Below the pieces are notes generated by a model. It was given only the letters and a program-made list of their open reading frames with translations, was not told the DNA's origin and searched no databases. Below, piece after piece: positions 28,294 to 37,563 of a stretch of 64,000 nucleotides of DNA. Position 1 is the first letter of the stretch, and each line of letters opens with the position of its first letter. Made by a program: the position numbers and the translations under genes. The DNA comes from Pseudomonadota bacterium (GTDB lineage Bacteria; Pseudomonadota; Gammaproteobacteria; Burkholderiales; Rhodocyclaceae): the NCBI GenBank assembly GCA_018261905.1, contig JAGTRU010000014.1, positions 1 to 64,000 on the forward strand, in the 5' to 3' direction.

Positions 28294-29834
28294 CAGTCTT
28301 GCGCCTCGGTCGCCAGTTGCAGTACCAGTTGTTGCGAGGCGCGACCATCGCTGTCTTCGTCGTTGCTCTTGCTCGCCTTGCCGCCGCGCTTGCCTTCGAC
28401 GGCATCGAGATAGTACTCGTCGATGTCGCCGGTGATGTAGCAACCGTCGAAACAGGAGGCGTCGAACACCGTCAGGTCGGCGCGCAATTTCGTCACCGAG
28501 TTCTTCAAGGCATCGAGATCCTGGTAAACCAGCGCATCGGCGCCGATTTCGGCGGCAATGCCGGCATCGTCGCGACCGGTGGCGATCAGTTCGGCCCGGG
28601 TCGGCATGTCGATGCCGTAGACGTTCGGGAAACGCACCGGTGGCGCGGCCGAAGCGAAATAAACCTTGGTCGCCCCGGCGGCCCGCGCCATTTCGACGAT
28701 CTCGCGACTGGTCGTGCCACGCACGATGGAGTCATCGACGAGCAGGACGCGCTTGCCCTTGAATTCCTGGCCGACGGTATTGAGCTTCTGGCGCACCGAT
28801 TTCTTGCGCATCGCCTGACCGGGCATGATGAAGGTCCGGCCGACATAGCGGTTCTTGACGAAGCCTTCGCGGAACGGGATGCCCAGCGCCTGCGCCAGTT
28901 GCATGGCGGACGGCCGGCTGGAATCGGGAATCGGAATGACGACGTCGATGTCCTCGACCGGGATGTGCAGCTTGACCTTCTCGGCCAGCGACTCGCCCAT
29001 AGCCAAGCGCGATTCGTAGACCGAAACGCCGTCGATCACCGAGTCCGGACGAGCCAGGTAAACGTATTCGAAGATACACGGCGCGTACATCGGCTGCTGG
29101 GCACACTGGCGGCTGTAGAGCTGATGATCGAGACTGACGAAGACGGCTTCGCCCGGTTCGATGTCGCGGACGATGTTGAAACCCAGGGTATCGAGGGCGA
29201 CCGACTCGGAGGCGATCAGGTATTCGGTGCCTTCCGGCGTTTCGTTCTGGCCATAGACCAGCGGCCGGATGCCGTTCGGATCGCGGAAGGCGAGCAGGCC
29301 GTAACCGGCGATCAGGGCGACCACGGCATAGGCGCCGCGGCAACGGCGATGGACGCCGGCCACCGCCTGGAAAATGCTGTCCACGTCCAGTTCGTAACCG
29401 TGCGAGGAGCACTGCAGTTCATGCGCCAGCACGTTGAGCAGCACTTCCGAGTCGGAATTGGTATTGATGTGCCGGCGATCGAGCCGGAACATTTCGCCCT
29501 TCAACTGTTCGGCATTGGTCAGGTTGCCGTTGTGACCGAGCACGATGCCGAACGGCGAATTGACGTAGAAGGGTTGCGACTCGGCAAAATTGTAGGCCGA
29601 ACCGGCGGTCGGGTAACGGACATGGCCGATCCCCCAGTTGCCTGGCAGGGCCCGCATGTTGCGCGTCCGGAAGACGTCGCGGACCAGCCCCGGCCCCTTG
29701 TGCAGATGGAAAGTATTGCCTTCCGCCGTTGCAATTCCGGCTGCATCCTGGCCGCGGTGCTGGAGCACCATCAGGCCGTCGTAGAGCAACTGGTTAACCG
29801 GCGACGTCGCCATCACACCGAGAATCCCGCACAT
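28293..29834 (-). CDS. purF: Amidophosphoribosyltransferase PurF
   Basis: PurF catalyses the first committed step of purine synthesis, making phosphoribosylamine from PRPP and glutamine. The 513-residue protein begins MCGILGVM, so the catalytic Cys becomes the N-terminus. It has the glutaminase region HNGNLTNAEQL and the PRPP site VLLVDDSIVRGTT. The start at 29834 is fixed by the need for Cys2; the open frame extends 15 codons further upstream. It lies 13 bases downstream of cvpA, the same cvpA-purF operon known from E. coli. Confidence 0.97.
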   Translation of the reverse strand: MCGILGVMATSPVNQLLYDGLMVLQHRGQDAAGIATAEGNTFHLHKGPGLVRDVFRTRNMRALPGNWGIGHVRYPTAGSAYNFAESQPFYVNSPFGIVLGHNGNLTNAEQLKGEMFRLDRRHINTNSDSEVLLNVLAHELQCSSHGYELDVDSIFQAVAGVHRRCRGAYAVVALIAGYGLLAFRDPNGIRPLVYGQNETPEGTEYLIASESVALDTLGFNIVRDIEPGEAVFVSLDHQLYSRQCAQQPMYAPCIFEYVYLARPDSVIDGVSVYESRLAMGESLAEKVKLHIPVEDIDVVIPIPDSSRPSAMQLAQALGIPFREGFVKNRYVGRTFIMPGQAMRKKSVRQKLNTVGQEFKGKRVLLVDDSIVRGTTSREIVEMARAAGATKVYFASAAPPVRFPNVYGIDMPTRAELIATGRDDAGIAAEIGADALVYQDLDALKNSVTKLRADLTVFDASCFDGCYITGDIDEYYLDAVEGKRGGKASKSNDEDSDGRASQQLVLQLATEAQD

Positions 29835-29847
29835 AGTTTCTTCCTGC

Positions 29848-30339
29848 CTAGCTGAATCGAATTCGTTTTGCCAAATCATCCGGCAGCCAGGGTTTGACTG
29901 CCAGCACGGCGGTTTCCAGGGGCGGTGCCAACCTCGCTTCGCGCCACCACGTCTGCTTCGGCGCTGCGGTCATACCGCCCAGGCCAACCAGAAGCATGGT
30001 CAGCAGGACACCGCGCACCAAACCAAAAAGCATTCCCAACAAGCGATCCGACATGGACAGCCCCAAGGCCTTGACCATATGCTGTACCGCCAGGCGAACC
30101 AGGGCCATCGCCACCAGAACGCCGACAAAAACCAGAACACACCCGGCCAGGGTACGCATCGAAGGGTCGCTGATCCCGCTGAACGCCAGATGCCCGACCT
30201 TGCTGCCAAACTCGAAGGCAGCGAACAGTCCCATGCCCCAGGCGAGTAGCGCGATCAATTCACCGACCACGCCGCGCCACAATCCAAAAATCAAAGACAG
30301 GCCGACAATGCCCATCACCACATAGTCAAAAACCGTCAT
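29848..30339 (-). CDS. cvpA: CvpA family inner membrane protein
   Basis: A 163-residue membrane protein with four hydrophobic helices and the family features MTVFDYVVMGIVGLSL and GLVRGVLLTMLLV. CvpA is needed for colicin V production in E. coli and also for resistance to bile and envelope stress, but its molecular function is uncertain. It overlaps the SPOR-domain gene by one base and precedes purF by 13, in the usual order folC-dedD-cvpA-purF. Confidence 0.94.
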   Translation of the reverse strand: MTVFDYVVMGIVGLSLIFGLWRGVVGELIALLAWGMGLFAAFEFGSKVGHLAFSGISDPSMRTLAGCVLVFVGVLVAMALVRLAVQHMVKALGLSMSDRLLGMLFGLVRGVLLTMLLVGLGGMTAAPKQTWWREARLAPPLETAVLAVKPWLPDDLAKRIRFS

Positions 30340-31094
30340 TACTTGGCCGCAACAACACCGGTAACCCCGATGCGCTGCATTTTCTCCTGCGCTTTCACCG
30401 CCGCCTCTCGACTGGCGAAGGGCCCGGCCCGCAGGCGGGTTTTCTTGCCCTGCGGTGTATCGAGTGGTTCGCTGAAGGTCTTGATGCCCTGCTCGGCGAG
30501 CTTGGCCTTCAGACTTTTGACATTGGCTTCGTTGGAAAATGCCCCAATCAGCACCAAAAATTCGCCGGATTTGCCGGCTGCTTTGCTTTCAGCCCCCTGC
30601 CCGGCCAAGATGGCGGCGGCCCGCTTGGCATCTTCATTCTTGACGACGGATTTTTCGGCTGGCTTGTCGGCCGGTTTCTCCACCGGCTTTTCCGCCTTCG
30701 TGGCCGGTTTCTCGGCTACCTTCTCGACCTTGGTCGGCGGCTTGTCGACCGCCTTCTCGGCCGGCTTGTCGCTATTTTTGTCCTTGACGACTTCGACCAC
30801 CCGGCTGTTCGGCACAACGGCGGGCTTCGCCTCCGGCACGGCGGCGGGCGTGACGACCGGAGCCTCGACGGCTTTGTCGACAGTTTTTTCGACCGGCACT
30901 ACAGCGAATTTCGGAGCGAATGGTTTTTCATCCTGGCCGGGAATACGGATTTCCACCTCTTGCACCGCCTGCCGGGGCTCGTGATCCATCACCATGGGCA
31001 GCACCACGGCAACCACGGAAACGAAGGCGACCGCGCCCACCAGCCGGCGACGGGCGCGCTTCTTGAGTTGCAACTGGGCGTCGTTATCTTCCAT
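30339..31094 (-). CDS. dedD: SPOR-domain membrane protein (DedD-like)
   Basis: A 251-residue protein with one N-terminal membrane helix (VGAVAFVSVVAVVLPMVM, residues 18-36), a long periplasmic linker rich in Lys, Pro, Ala, Val and Glu with repeated KPAEK/KPADK units, and a C-terminal SPOR domain (FLVLIGAFSNEANVKSLK) that binds denuded septal glycan. DedD helps constriction at the division site. It follows folC by three bases and overlaps cvpA. The linker is low-complexity and likely variable in length. Confidence 0.9.
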   Translation of the reverse strand: MEDNDAQLQLKKRARRRLVGAVAFVSVVAVVLPMVMDHEPRQAVQEVEIRIPGQDEKPFAPKFAVVPVEKTVDKAVEAPVVTPAAVPEAKPAVVPNSRVVEVVKDKNSDKPAEKAVDKPPTKVEKVAEKPATKAEKPVEKPADKPAEKSVVKNEDAKRAAAILAGQGAESKAAGKSGEFLVLIGAFSNEANVKSLKAKLAEQGIKTFSEPLDTPQGKKTRLRAGPFASREAAVKAQEKMQRIGVTGVVAAK

Positions 31095-31097
31095 GAC

Positions 31098-32405
31098 CTA
31101 GGTCTTTTTGCGTAGCGCTGCGAGCGCCCCGGCTACCGTATAGAACGAACCAAAGGCCAGAATTCTATCACTATCGGTCGCCGAGCCCTTGGCTGCCTGC
31201 ATGGCGAGTTCCGGCGAGGCATGGCAAATCACCTCGCCGCCCAGATCGGCCGCCGCAATAATCGCCGCCAACGCTTCGCTGCTGGTGCCGCGTGGACCGC
31301 CCAGGGTCGCCGCGTGCCAATAGTCGATCTTGCCCTTGAGCGGCAACAGGGCGCCGGCAATATCCTTGTCGTTCAACATCCCGACCACGGCATGGGTGCG
31401 ATCGAAAAAGCCCATGCTCGAAATGTTGTCGGCCAGCACCTTGACCGCCTGCGGATTGTGCCCGACATCGAGCACAATGGCCGGCACCCCGGGGATGACC
31501 TGGAAACGCCCGGCCAGTTCGGTCTCGATCAGACCCGGCCGGATCGCCTGCATGGTGATCGGCAGCTTGTCGGCAATGGCTTCGAGCGCCGCCAGCGTCA
31601 CCGTCGCATTGAAGAGCTGGGTCGGGCCGCGCAGGCCAGGATAAGCCAGCGAACGTTTCATCAGCTTGTCGCCGGAACGGCACCACCAACGCCATTGCAG
31701 TCGATTTTCGCTGGCCTCCGGCGCCGGCCGCTCGAAGCCGAAATCGCGACCGAGCAGGCGCAGATCGGCGCCGATTGCCACCGCATGATCGAGCAGGCTT
31801 TGTGGCGGGTGCGGATCGGCACACAGGGCGGGTTTGCCGGCGCGGTAGATACCGGCCTTTTCGAAACCGATGGACTCGCGGTCATTGCCCAGCCAGTCGG
31901 TGTGATCGAGCGCCACGCTGGTGACGATGGCGACATCCGGCTCGTAGGCGTTCACCGCATCAAGCCGCCCGCCCAGCCCGACTTCGAGGATCACCGCCTC
32001 GACCCCGGCCGCAGCAAAGACTTCCCAGGCGGCCAGCGTGCCAAATTCAAAATAGGTCAGGGCAATGTCACCAGCCGCCCGCCGGGCCGCTTCGACGCGG
32101 CCAAAGGCGGCACACAGCGCGGCGTCATCGACCGACTTGCCATTCAGGCGAATCCGTTCGTTGTAATCAAGCAGATGCGGCGAGGTATAGCAGCCGACCC
32201 GGTAACCGGCACGGTCAATGATGCTTTCGAGATAGGCACAGGTCGAGCCCTTGCCATTGGTGCCGCCAACGATGATCACCGGACAGTGCTGGGTCTGCCC
32301 CAGCGCCGCCTTGACCAGGCGAACGCGCTCAAGGCCCAGCTCAATGCCGGCCTGCCCCTTGGGATGCAGGCCTTCGAGATGGGCCAGCCAGTCGTTTTTA
32401 GTCAT
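31098..32405 (-). CDS. folC: Bifunctional dihydrofolate/folylpolyglutamate synthase FolC
   Basis: FolC adds glutamate to dihydropteroate and then to tetrahydrofolate, completing folate synthesis. The 435-residue Mur-ligase-type protein has the P-loop IVGGTNGKGSTCAYLE, YTSPHLLDYNERI and LDVGHNPQAV. A heptad-repeat element fills the whole gap between this gene and accD upstream, so accD-folC read-through passes through it. Downstream, the SPOR gene starts three bases away. Confidence 0.97.
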   Translation of the reverse strand: MTKNDWLAHLEGLHPKGQAGIELGLERVRLVKAALGQTQHCPVIIVGGTNGKGSTCAYLESIIDRAGYRVGCYTSPHLLDYNERIRLNGKSVDDAALCAAFGRVEAARRAAGDIALTYFEFGTLAAWEVFAAAGVEAVILEVGLGGRLDAVNAYEPDVAIVTSVALDHTDWLGNDRESIGFEKAGIYRAGKPALCADPHPPQSLLDHAVAIGADLRLLGRDFGFERPAPEASENRLQWRWWCRSGDKLMKRSLAYPGLRGPTQLFNATVTLAALEAIADKLPITMQAIRPGLIETELAGRFQVIPGVPAIVLDVGHNPQAVKVLADNISSMGFFDRTHAVVGMLNDKDIAGALLPLKGKIDYWHAATLGGPRGTSSEALAAIIAAADLGGEVICHASPELAMQAAKGSATDSDRILAFGSFYTVAGALAALRKKT

Positions 32406-32490
32406 TAGTTGCCTAGTTGCCTAGGATCGAGCAAAAACCACCGCGCGCCTCTGCTCACTCGATCCTCGATCCTAATAACTCGATCCTCGC
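32406..32490. repeat. Heptad-periodic intergenic repeat, copy C (accD-folC)
   Basis: The entire 85-base gap is the element: tandem TAGTTGCC (period 8) and GGATCGAG on the left, a 30-base centre, then CTCGATCCTCGATCCTAATA followed by another CTCGATCC on the right. It begins at the folC start codon and runs to the accD stop. Layout matches copies A, D and E. Confidence 0.85.
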
Positions 32491-33360
32491 TCAAGTTGCC
32501 ACGGGCAGCTTGAGCAACAGCGCCAGCACGCGGGCCACCTGGTCGCGTAGTTGGCGGCGGTCGACGATCATGTCGATGGCGCCTTTTTCGAGGATGAACT
32601 CGGAACGCTGGAAGCCTTCCGGCAACTTTTCGCGCACCGTCTGCTCGATGACGCGCGGACCGGCAAAGCCGATCAGGGCCTTCGGTTCGGCGATCACCAC
32701 GTCGCCGACAAAGGCAAAGGAAGCGGAAACGCCGCCCATGGTCGGGTCGGTCAGGATCGAGATGAAAGGCAGACCGGCTGCGGAAAGCTTGGTCAGCGAA
32801 GCCGTCGTCTTGGCCATCTGCATCAGCGAGAACAGGCCTTCCTGCATGCGCGCGCCGCCGGAGGAGGTGATGCAGATGAACGGGGCTTTTTGTTCAATGG
32901 CGGCGTTGACGCCGCGCACGAAGCGCTCGCCGAGCACCGAACCCATCGAACCGCCCATGAAGTCGAACTCGAAGGCGGCAGCAACCACCGGCATGTTCTT
33001 GATGGCCCCCTGCAGGACGACCAGCGAATCCGTCTCGCCGGTCGACTCGTTGGCATCCATCAGGCGATCCGGATAGCGCTTGCTGTCCTTGAACTTCAGG
33101 GTGTCGACGGGGATGACTTCGGCACCGATCTCAAAACGGCCTTGGCTATCGAGCAGCAGATTGAGGCGCTGCCGCGCGTTCAGGCGGTTGTGGTGGCCAC
33201 ACTTCGGACAGACCTGCAGATTCTTTTCCAGGTCGGTGGCGTAGAGCACCGCCTCGCAGGACGGGCACTTGCTCCACAGACCTTCGGGCAGCGTGCCACG
33301 GCGCTGGACGCCTTGTTCGCGTTTGATTTTCGGGGGCAGCAGTTTGTCTAGCCAGCTCAT
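32491..33360 (-). CDS. accD: Acetyl-CoA carboxylase carboxyltransferase subunit beta
   Basis: AccD, with AccA, transfers the carboxyl group from biotin to acetyl-CoA to form malonyl-CoA for fatty acid synthesis. The 289-residue protein has the N-terminal four-Cys zinc ribbon ([13 protein letters not shown], then [10 protein letters not shown]) and the crotonase-like core with [20 protein letters not shown]. It overlaps trpA by four bases (ATGA), the common trpBA-accD-folC arrangement. Its last codon and stop (CTCGCTCAAG on the plus strand) adjoin repeat copy C. Confidence 0.97.
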   Translation of the reverse strand: MSWLDKLLPPKIKREQGVQRRGTLPEGLWSKCPSCEAVLYATDLEKNLQVCPKCGHHNRLNARQRLNLLLDSQGRFEIGAEVIPVDTLKFKDSKRYPDRLMDANESTGETDSLVVLQGAIKNMPVVAAAFEFDFMGGSMGSVLGERFVRGVNAAIEQKAPFICITSSGGARMQEGLFSLMQMAKTTASLTKLSAAGLPFISILTDPTMGGVSASFAFVGDVVIAEPKALIGFAGPRVIEQTVREKLPEGFQRSEFILEKGAIDMIVDRRQLRDQVARVLALLLKLPVAT

Positions 33361-34163
33361 GGTTTTACCTCGTCGACACCACGGCGAATGTCTGCCACCA
33401 GCGCCTTGACGTTGGCGCAGGCAGTTTCTACCGTCGATTTTTCAATTTCTTCAATAATCCGGCTGCCAACGACGACCGCATCGGCGATGCCGGCAATGCG
33501 GGCGGCCGTCGCGGCATCGCGGATGCCGAAACCGACGCCGACCGGCAGGCCGGTCTTTTCGCGGATCAGCGGCAGGCGCCCGGCGACCGCCTCGACATTC
33601 AGCGCGCCAGAACCGGTCACCCCGGCCAGCGAGACGTAATAGACATAACCAGAGGCAATTTCTGCCACCTGCTCGATACGCTCGACACTTGAAGTCGGCG
33701 CCAGCAGGAAAATCGGATCCATGCCGTGTGCCTTCATCGCCGCACCAAAAGCGGCGGCTTCTTCCGGCGGGTAATCGACAACCAGCACGCCATCGACGCC
33801 CGCTTGCGCCGCAGCAGCAGCGAATTTCTCCAGGCCCATGGCCTCGATCGGATTGGCGTAGCCCATCAGCACGATCGGCGTCTTGCCATCGGTCTGGCGG
33901 AAATTGACCACCAGTTGCAGCACCTTGCGCAGCGTCATGCCCTTGGCCAGGGCGCGCTCGGAAGCGCGCTGAATGGTCGGGCCGTCGGCCATCGGGTCGG
34001 AAAACGGCACCCCGAGTTCGATCACGTCAGCGCCGGCTTCAACCAGCGTGTGCAGCAGCGGCAAGGTCAGCGCGGCATCCGGATCGCCAGCGGTGATGAA
34101 GGGGATCAGCGCCTTGCGGCCTTCGCCATGGAGGCGTTCGAAAGCTTGTTGAATGCGCGACAT
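33357..34163 (-). CDS. trpA: Tryptophan synthase alpha subunit
   Basis: TrpA splits indole-3-glycerol phosphate to indole, which is channelled to TrpB. The 268-residue TIM barrel has the signature [11 protein letters not shown], the catalytic Glu in [16 protein letters not shown] and the phosphate-binding GVGFGIRDA. Its start overlaps the trpB stop by one base and its end overlaps accD by four, so translation of the three genes is coupled. Confidence 0.98.
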   Translation of the reverse strand: MSRIQQAFERLHGEGRKALIPFITAGDPDAALTLPLLHTLVEAGADVIELGVPFSDPMADGPTIQRASERALAKGMTLRKVLQLVVNFRQTDGKTPIVLMGYANPIEAMGLEKFAAAAAQAGVDGVLVVDYPPEEAAAFGAAMKAHGMDPIFLLAPTSSVERIEQVAEIASGYVYYVSLAGVTGSGALNVEAVAGRLPLIREKTGLPVGVGFGIRDAATAARIAGIADAVVVGSRIIEEIEKSTVETACANVKALVADIRRGVDEVKP

Positions 34164-35368
34164 CAGAAAACGATCCCCGACTTTTCGGCCACGGTATGCA
34201 TGTCCTTGTCACCCCGGCCGGAGAGGTTGACCAGCAGAATCTTGTCCTTGGGCAGGGTCGGCGCCAGCTTGGCGGCGTAGGCCAATGCATGGCTGGATTC
34301 GAGCGCCGGGATGATGCCTTCGATGCGGCACAGCGTGTGGAACGCGGCCAATGCCTCGCTGTCGTCGATGGTCTGGTATTCGGCGCGGCCGATATCCTTG
34401 AGCCAAGCATGTTCCGGGCCGACGCCCGGGTAATCGAGACCGGCTGAGATCGAATGCGTTTCGATGATCTGGCCGTCTTCATCCTGCAGCAGGTAGGTGC
34501 GATTGCCGTGCAGCACGCCGGGTACGCCGAGCGTCAGGGACGCCGAATGGCGACCAGTAGCGATGCCGTCGCCGGCTGCTTCGACGCCGATCAGGCGGAC
34601 GTTTTCTTCATTGATGTACGGATAGAAAATGCCCATCGCGTTGGAGCCGCCGCCGACACAGGCGATCACCGCATCCGGTTGGCGGCCGGTCATTTCCGGC
34701 ATCTGCACCAGACATTCCTCGCCGATCACCTTCTGGAAATCGCGGACCAGCATCGGGTACGGATGCGGGCCGGCGACCGTGCCGATGATGTAGAAGGTGT
34801 TGTGGATGTTGGTCACCCAGTCGCGCATCGCTTCGTTGAGCGCATCCTTGAGCGTCTTCGAGCCGGATTCGACGGGCACCACGGTGGCGCCCAGCAGCTT
34901 CATGCGATAGACGTTGGCGGCCTGGCGCTTGACGTCTTCGCTGCCCATATAAACGACGCATTCCATACCGTAGCGGGCGGCGACGGTGGCTGTCGCGACA
35001 CCATGCTGGCCGGCGCCGGTTTCGGCGATGACCCGCGGCTTGCCCATGCGCCGGGCGAGAATGGCCTGGCCGATACAGTTATTCACCTTGTGGGCACCGG
35101 TGTGGTTGAGGTCTTCGCGCTTCAGATAAATCTGCGCGCCACCGAGCATTTCCGACCAGCGCTTGGCGTGGTAGACCGGCGACGGGCGGCCGACGAAATG
35201 CTTGAGTTCGTATTCGTATTCGGCACGAAAGGCCGGATCGGCCTGCGCCGCGGCATAGGCCGCTTTCAGTTCATCAAGGGCGCCGAACAGCGTCTCGGCG
35301 ACGAAGACGCCACCGTAGGGGCCGAAATGGCCGCGCGCGTCGGGAAAATCATAGGCGGGATGGGACAT
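34163..35368 (-). CDS. trpB: Tryptophan synthase beta subunit
   Basis: TrpB condenses indole with serine to give tryptophan, using pyridoxal phosphate. The 401-residue protein has the PLP-lysine motif [16 protein letters not shown], the ammonia-gate [12 protein letters not shown] and the phosphate-binding GGGSNAMG. A gap of about 120 bases separates it from trpF and holds no recognisable element apart from weak ribosome-site sequence (CTCCTGG on the plus strand) before the ATG. Regulation by attenuation was not seen. Confidence 0.98.
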   Translation of the reverse strand: MSHPAYDFPDARGHFGPYGGVFVAETLFGALDELKAAYAAAQADPAFRAEYEYELKHFVGRPSPVYHAKRWSEMLGGAQIYLKREDLNHTGAHKVNNCIGQAILARRMGKPRVIAETGAGQHGVATATVAARYGMECVVYMGSEDVKRQAANVYRMKLLGATVVPVESGSKTLKDALNEAMRDWVTNIHNTFYIIGTVAGPHPYPMLVRDFQKVIGEECLVQMPEMTGRQPDAVIACVGGGSNAMGIFYPYINEENVRLIGVEAAGDGIATGRHSASLTLGVPGVLHGNRTYLLQDEDGQIIETHSISAGLDYPGVGPEHAWLKDIGRAEYQTIDDSEALAAFHTLCRIEGIIPALESSHALAYAAKLAPTLPKDKILLVNLSGRGDKDMHTVAEKSGIVF

Positions 35369-35487
35369 GGCTAAACTCCTGGAAATAATTGGACGAAAAG
35401 GAACGATCGCCCACCTTCAGGGATGATTCGCCAGATGATGCCGCCAACAGGTTCGGGTGATACCACCCGCCGATTCCCGCATAGTCC

Positions 35488-36126
35488 TTACCCTTCGTTA
35501 ATCGCTGCGTCCGCCGCGCGCACCGCCGCGACAAAGGCCGCGATTTTCGCGTGATCCTTGATGCCCTTGCGCATTTCCACCCCCGACGAGACATCGACCG
35601 CCGCCGGGCGCACACGCCGCACGGCAGTTCCGACATTCTCGGCAGTGAGGCCGCCGGAGAGTACCAGAAAGCCCGGCAAGTCCGGCGGAATCAGCATCCA
35701 GTCGAAGACATGCCCGCCACCGCCGTAACCTTCGACAAAGGCATCGAGCAACAAGCCGCGACGCTCGGGAAACGCGCCGGCGAATTCTACCAGATCGAAC
35801 CCCGGCCTCACCCGCGCCGCACGCAGATAGGGCTGGGCGAACTGGCGGCAATAGGCGTGATCCTCGTCGCCGTGGAATTGCAGCAGGTTGATCGGCACCT
35901 GTTTACAGACGGCGCGCACGGTTTCCGGCGTCTCGTTGACGAACAGGCCGACGACATCGACGAAGGGCGGAATGTGCCGGGCCAGTTCAGCGGCGCGCTG
36001 CGGTTTCACGTAGCGGGGGCTGGGCGGATAGAAGACAAAACCGATGGCATCGGCGCCAGCCGCCACGGCCGCATCGACATCTTCTTCACGGGTCAGGCCG
36101 CAGATCTTGATCCGGGTTTTTTTCAT
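35488..36126 (-). CDS. trpF: Phosphoribosylanthranilate isomerase
   Basis: TrpF converts phosphoribosylanthranilate to CdRP in tryptophan synthesis. The 212-residue TIM barrel begins MKKTRIKICGLTREEDV with the catalytic Cys, and has YPPSPRYV, LLQFHGDE and DVSSGVE. The start at 36126 overlaps truA by four bases. The frame stays open upstream within truA, but the conserved KICG strand fixes the start. Confidence 0.97.
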   Translation of the reverse strand: MKKTRIKICGLTREEDVDAAVAAGADAIGFVFYPPSPRYVKPQRAAELARHIPPFVDVVGLFVNETPETVRAVCKQVPINLLQFHGDEDHAYCRQFAQPYLRAARVRPGFDLVEFAGAFPERRGLLLDAFVEGYGGGGHVFDWMLIPPDLPGFLVLSGGLTAENVGTAVRRVRPAAVDVSSGVEMRKGIKDHAKIAAFVAAVRAADAAINEG

Positions 36127-36911
36127 TTGAGCATCCCATCCAGGAAATCGTCTTGCGGGTCGGGCAATTGCCAGTGCGGCTCGTAGATCGGCCCGCGAAA
36201 ATACAGGCCATCCGGCGAGAAGGTCGGGGCCGCCTCGGTCCGATCGCGGGCCAACAGCAGTTCGTCGATCCAGGCCGCCGGCTGCGCCCCTTTGCCAATA
36301 TAGACCAGGCTGCCGACGAGATTGCGCACCATGTGATGCAGGAAGGCGCTGGCCTCGAAATCGAAGACCAGCAGATTGCCCTGCTGTTGGACATTGGCCC
36401 GCCATAGCGTCTTGATCGGCGTCTTGGCCTGGCAGCCGGCGGCACGGAAGGCGGAGAAATCGTGCTCGCCGAGCAGTCGACCGGCTGCCGCCTGCATCGC
36501 CGCCAGATCGAGCGGCAGATGAAACCAGCCGACCCGCCCTTGCCATAGCCCAGGCCGCTGCGGCCGATTGACCAGCAGGTAACGGTAGCGCCGGCCGCGA
36601 GCGCTGAAACGGGCATGGAATTCGTCACTGACCGGCTGCGCCCAGCGCACCGCAACACCTGCCGGCAAATGCGAATTGACGCCACGCACCCAGGCGCTCA
36701 GCGGCCGCTCGACCGGCGCATCGAAATGCACCACCTGTTGACTGGCGTGAACCCCGGCATCAGTCCGCCCGGCGCAGATCACGCCGACGAATTGCCCGGC
36801 AATCGCCGTCAAGGCTGCTTGCAAAACATCCTGCACGGTCGCACCGGATGGCTGACTCTGCCAGCCATGAAAGTTCGTACCGCAATATTCCAGCCCCAGG
36901 GCGATTCTCAC
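36123..36911 (-). CDS. truA: tRNA pseudouridine synthase A
   Basis: TruA converts uridines 38-40 in the anticodon arm of many tRNAs to pseudouridine. The 262-residue protein has the catalytic Asp in CAGRTDAGVHA, the LEYCGTNFHGWQ opening and FLHHMVRNLVGSL near the C-terminus. It overlaps trpF downstream and the unknown membrane-protein gene upstream, each by four bases, which fits the fimV-truA-trpF order of betaproteobacteria. Confidence 0.97.
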   Translation of the reverse strand: MRIALGLEYCGTNFHGWQSQPSGATVQDVLQAALTAIAGQFVGVICAGRTDAGVHASQQVVHFDAPVERPLSAWVRGVNSHLPAGVAVRWAQPVSDEFHARFSARGRRYRYLLVNRPQRPGLWQGRVGWFHLPLDLAAMQAAAGRLLGEHDFSAFRAAGCQAKTPIKTLWRANVQQQGNLLVFDFEASAFLHHMVRNLVGSLVYIGKGAQPAAWIDELLLARDRTEAAPTFSPDGLYFRGPIYEPHWQLPDPQDDFLDGMLK

Positions 36912-37501
36912 AACAATACCGCTCCCAGCAACAGGGCTGCGGCGAGCAGCACCGCCAGGGTATCGCGGACTGCCCAGTGCGGCAGACTGAGATGCAGCAC
37001 GTCGGGACCGCCGGCAAAAGCCGGCGCAGCGGCCAGCATTTTTTTCCAGGCCCCCTTCTCCGGCGGTGCCTGCAGGTTTTCCAGAACCAGCGACAAGCGG
37101 ATGACCAGACGTCCGCTATCCAGCCCGCCCTTTCGCAGAGGCTGCAACATCCCCCACAGGGCGCTGACCAGCCCGTCCCGCCCGAGATGGGCAAAGAGCC
37201 AGGCCAGGCAACCGAGCATGGCGACCAGGCGCACGGCCTGCAAATTGGCCTCCGCCATGCCTTCATAAGTCGGCGCCCAGGCCAGATCGGCAAGCGCCTC
37301 GCCGGGTGTGTTGTAGGCCAGGATCAGCCAGAGGGTCAGCAATAACCAGCGCGCCCGCCGCACATAAGACAGCCAGGAACGATAGAGCCGGGGCTGGGAA
37401 AGCAGCATCCCCGCCGCCAGCACCCCGAGCCCGGCGTAGCCGACGAACTGGGTGGCCAGCACGGCCGCCAGCCAGACAATCAAAGCGCTAGTTGGATGCA
37501 A
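36908..37501 (-). CDS. CbiQ/EcfT-like membrane protein of unknown function
   Basis: A 197-residue membrane protein with about four or five hydrophobic helices. The central segment GMLQPLRKGGLDSGRLVIRL recalls the coupling helix region of CbiQ/EcfT transporter subunits, but the resemblance is weak and no ATPase gene is nearby. I place the start at TTG 37501 because GGGAG lies six bases before it. The next upstream in-frame start, at 37552, would put the fimV downstream hairpin inside the coding region. It overlaps truA by four bases. Function unresolved. Confidence 0.68.
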   Translation of the reverse strand: MHPTSALIVWLAAVLATQFVGYAGLGVLAAGMLLSQPRLYRSWLSYVRRARWLLLTLWLILAYNTPGEALADLAWAPTYEGMAEANLQAVRLVAMLGCLAWLFAHLGRDGLVSALWGMLQPLRKGGLDSGRLVIRLSLVLENLQAPPEKGAWKKMLAAAPAFAGGPDVLHLSLPHWAVRDTLAVLLAAALLLGAVLL

Positions 37502-37517
37502 ATCAGGCTCCCAAAAT

Positions 37518-37545
37518 GCACACAGCCCCTTGCGGGGCCATGTGC
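37518..37545 (-). terminator. Hairpin after fimV
   Basis: A stem of GCACA..GCCCC with GGGGC..TGTGC encloses the loop GCAA (37518-37545), about 20 bases past the fimV stop, and is followed on the minus strand by ATTTTGGG. The T-run is short, so termination is probably partial and the next gene may still be read. Confidence 0.55.
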
Positions 37546-37563
37546 CGATCACAAGCCGGAATT

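Noticed and set aside
27079-28413. Plus-strand open frame opposite metZ
   Set aside because: The minus-strand gene has the PLP-lysine motif and full family length; the plus frame has none.
35369-35487. Trp attenuator or leader peptide before trpB
   Set aside because: No Trp-codon run and no alternative hairpins were seen on the minus strand.
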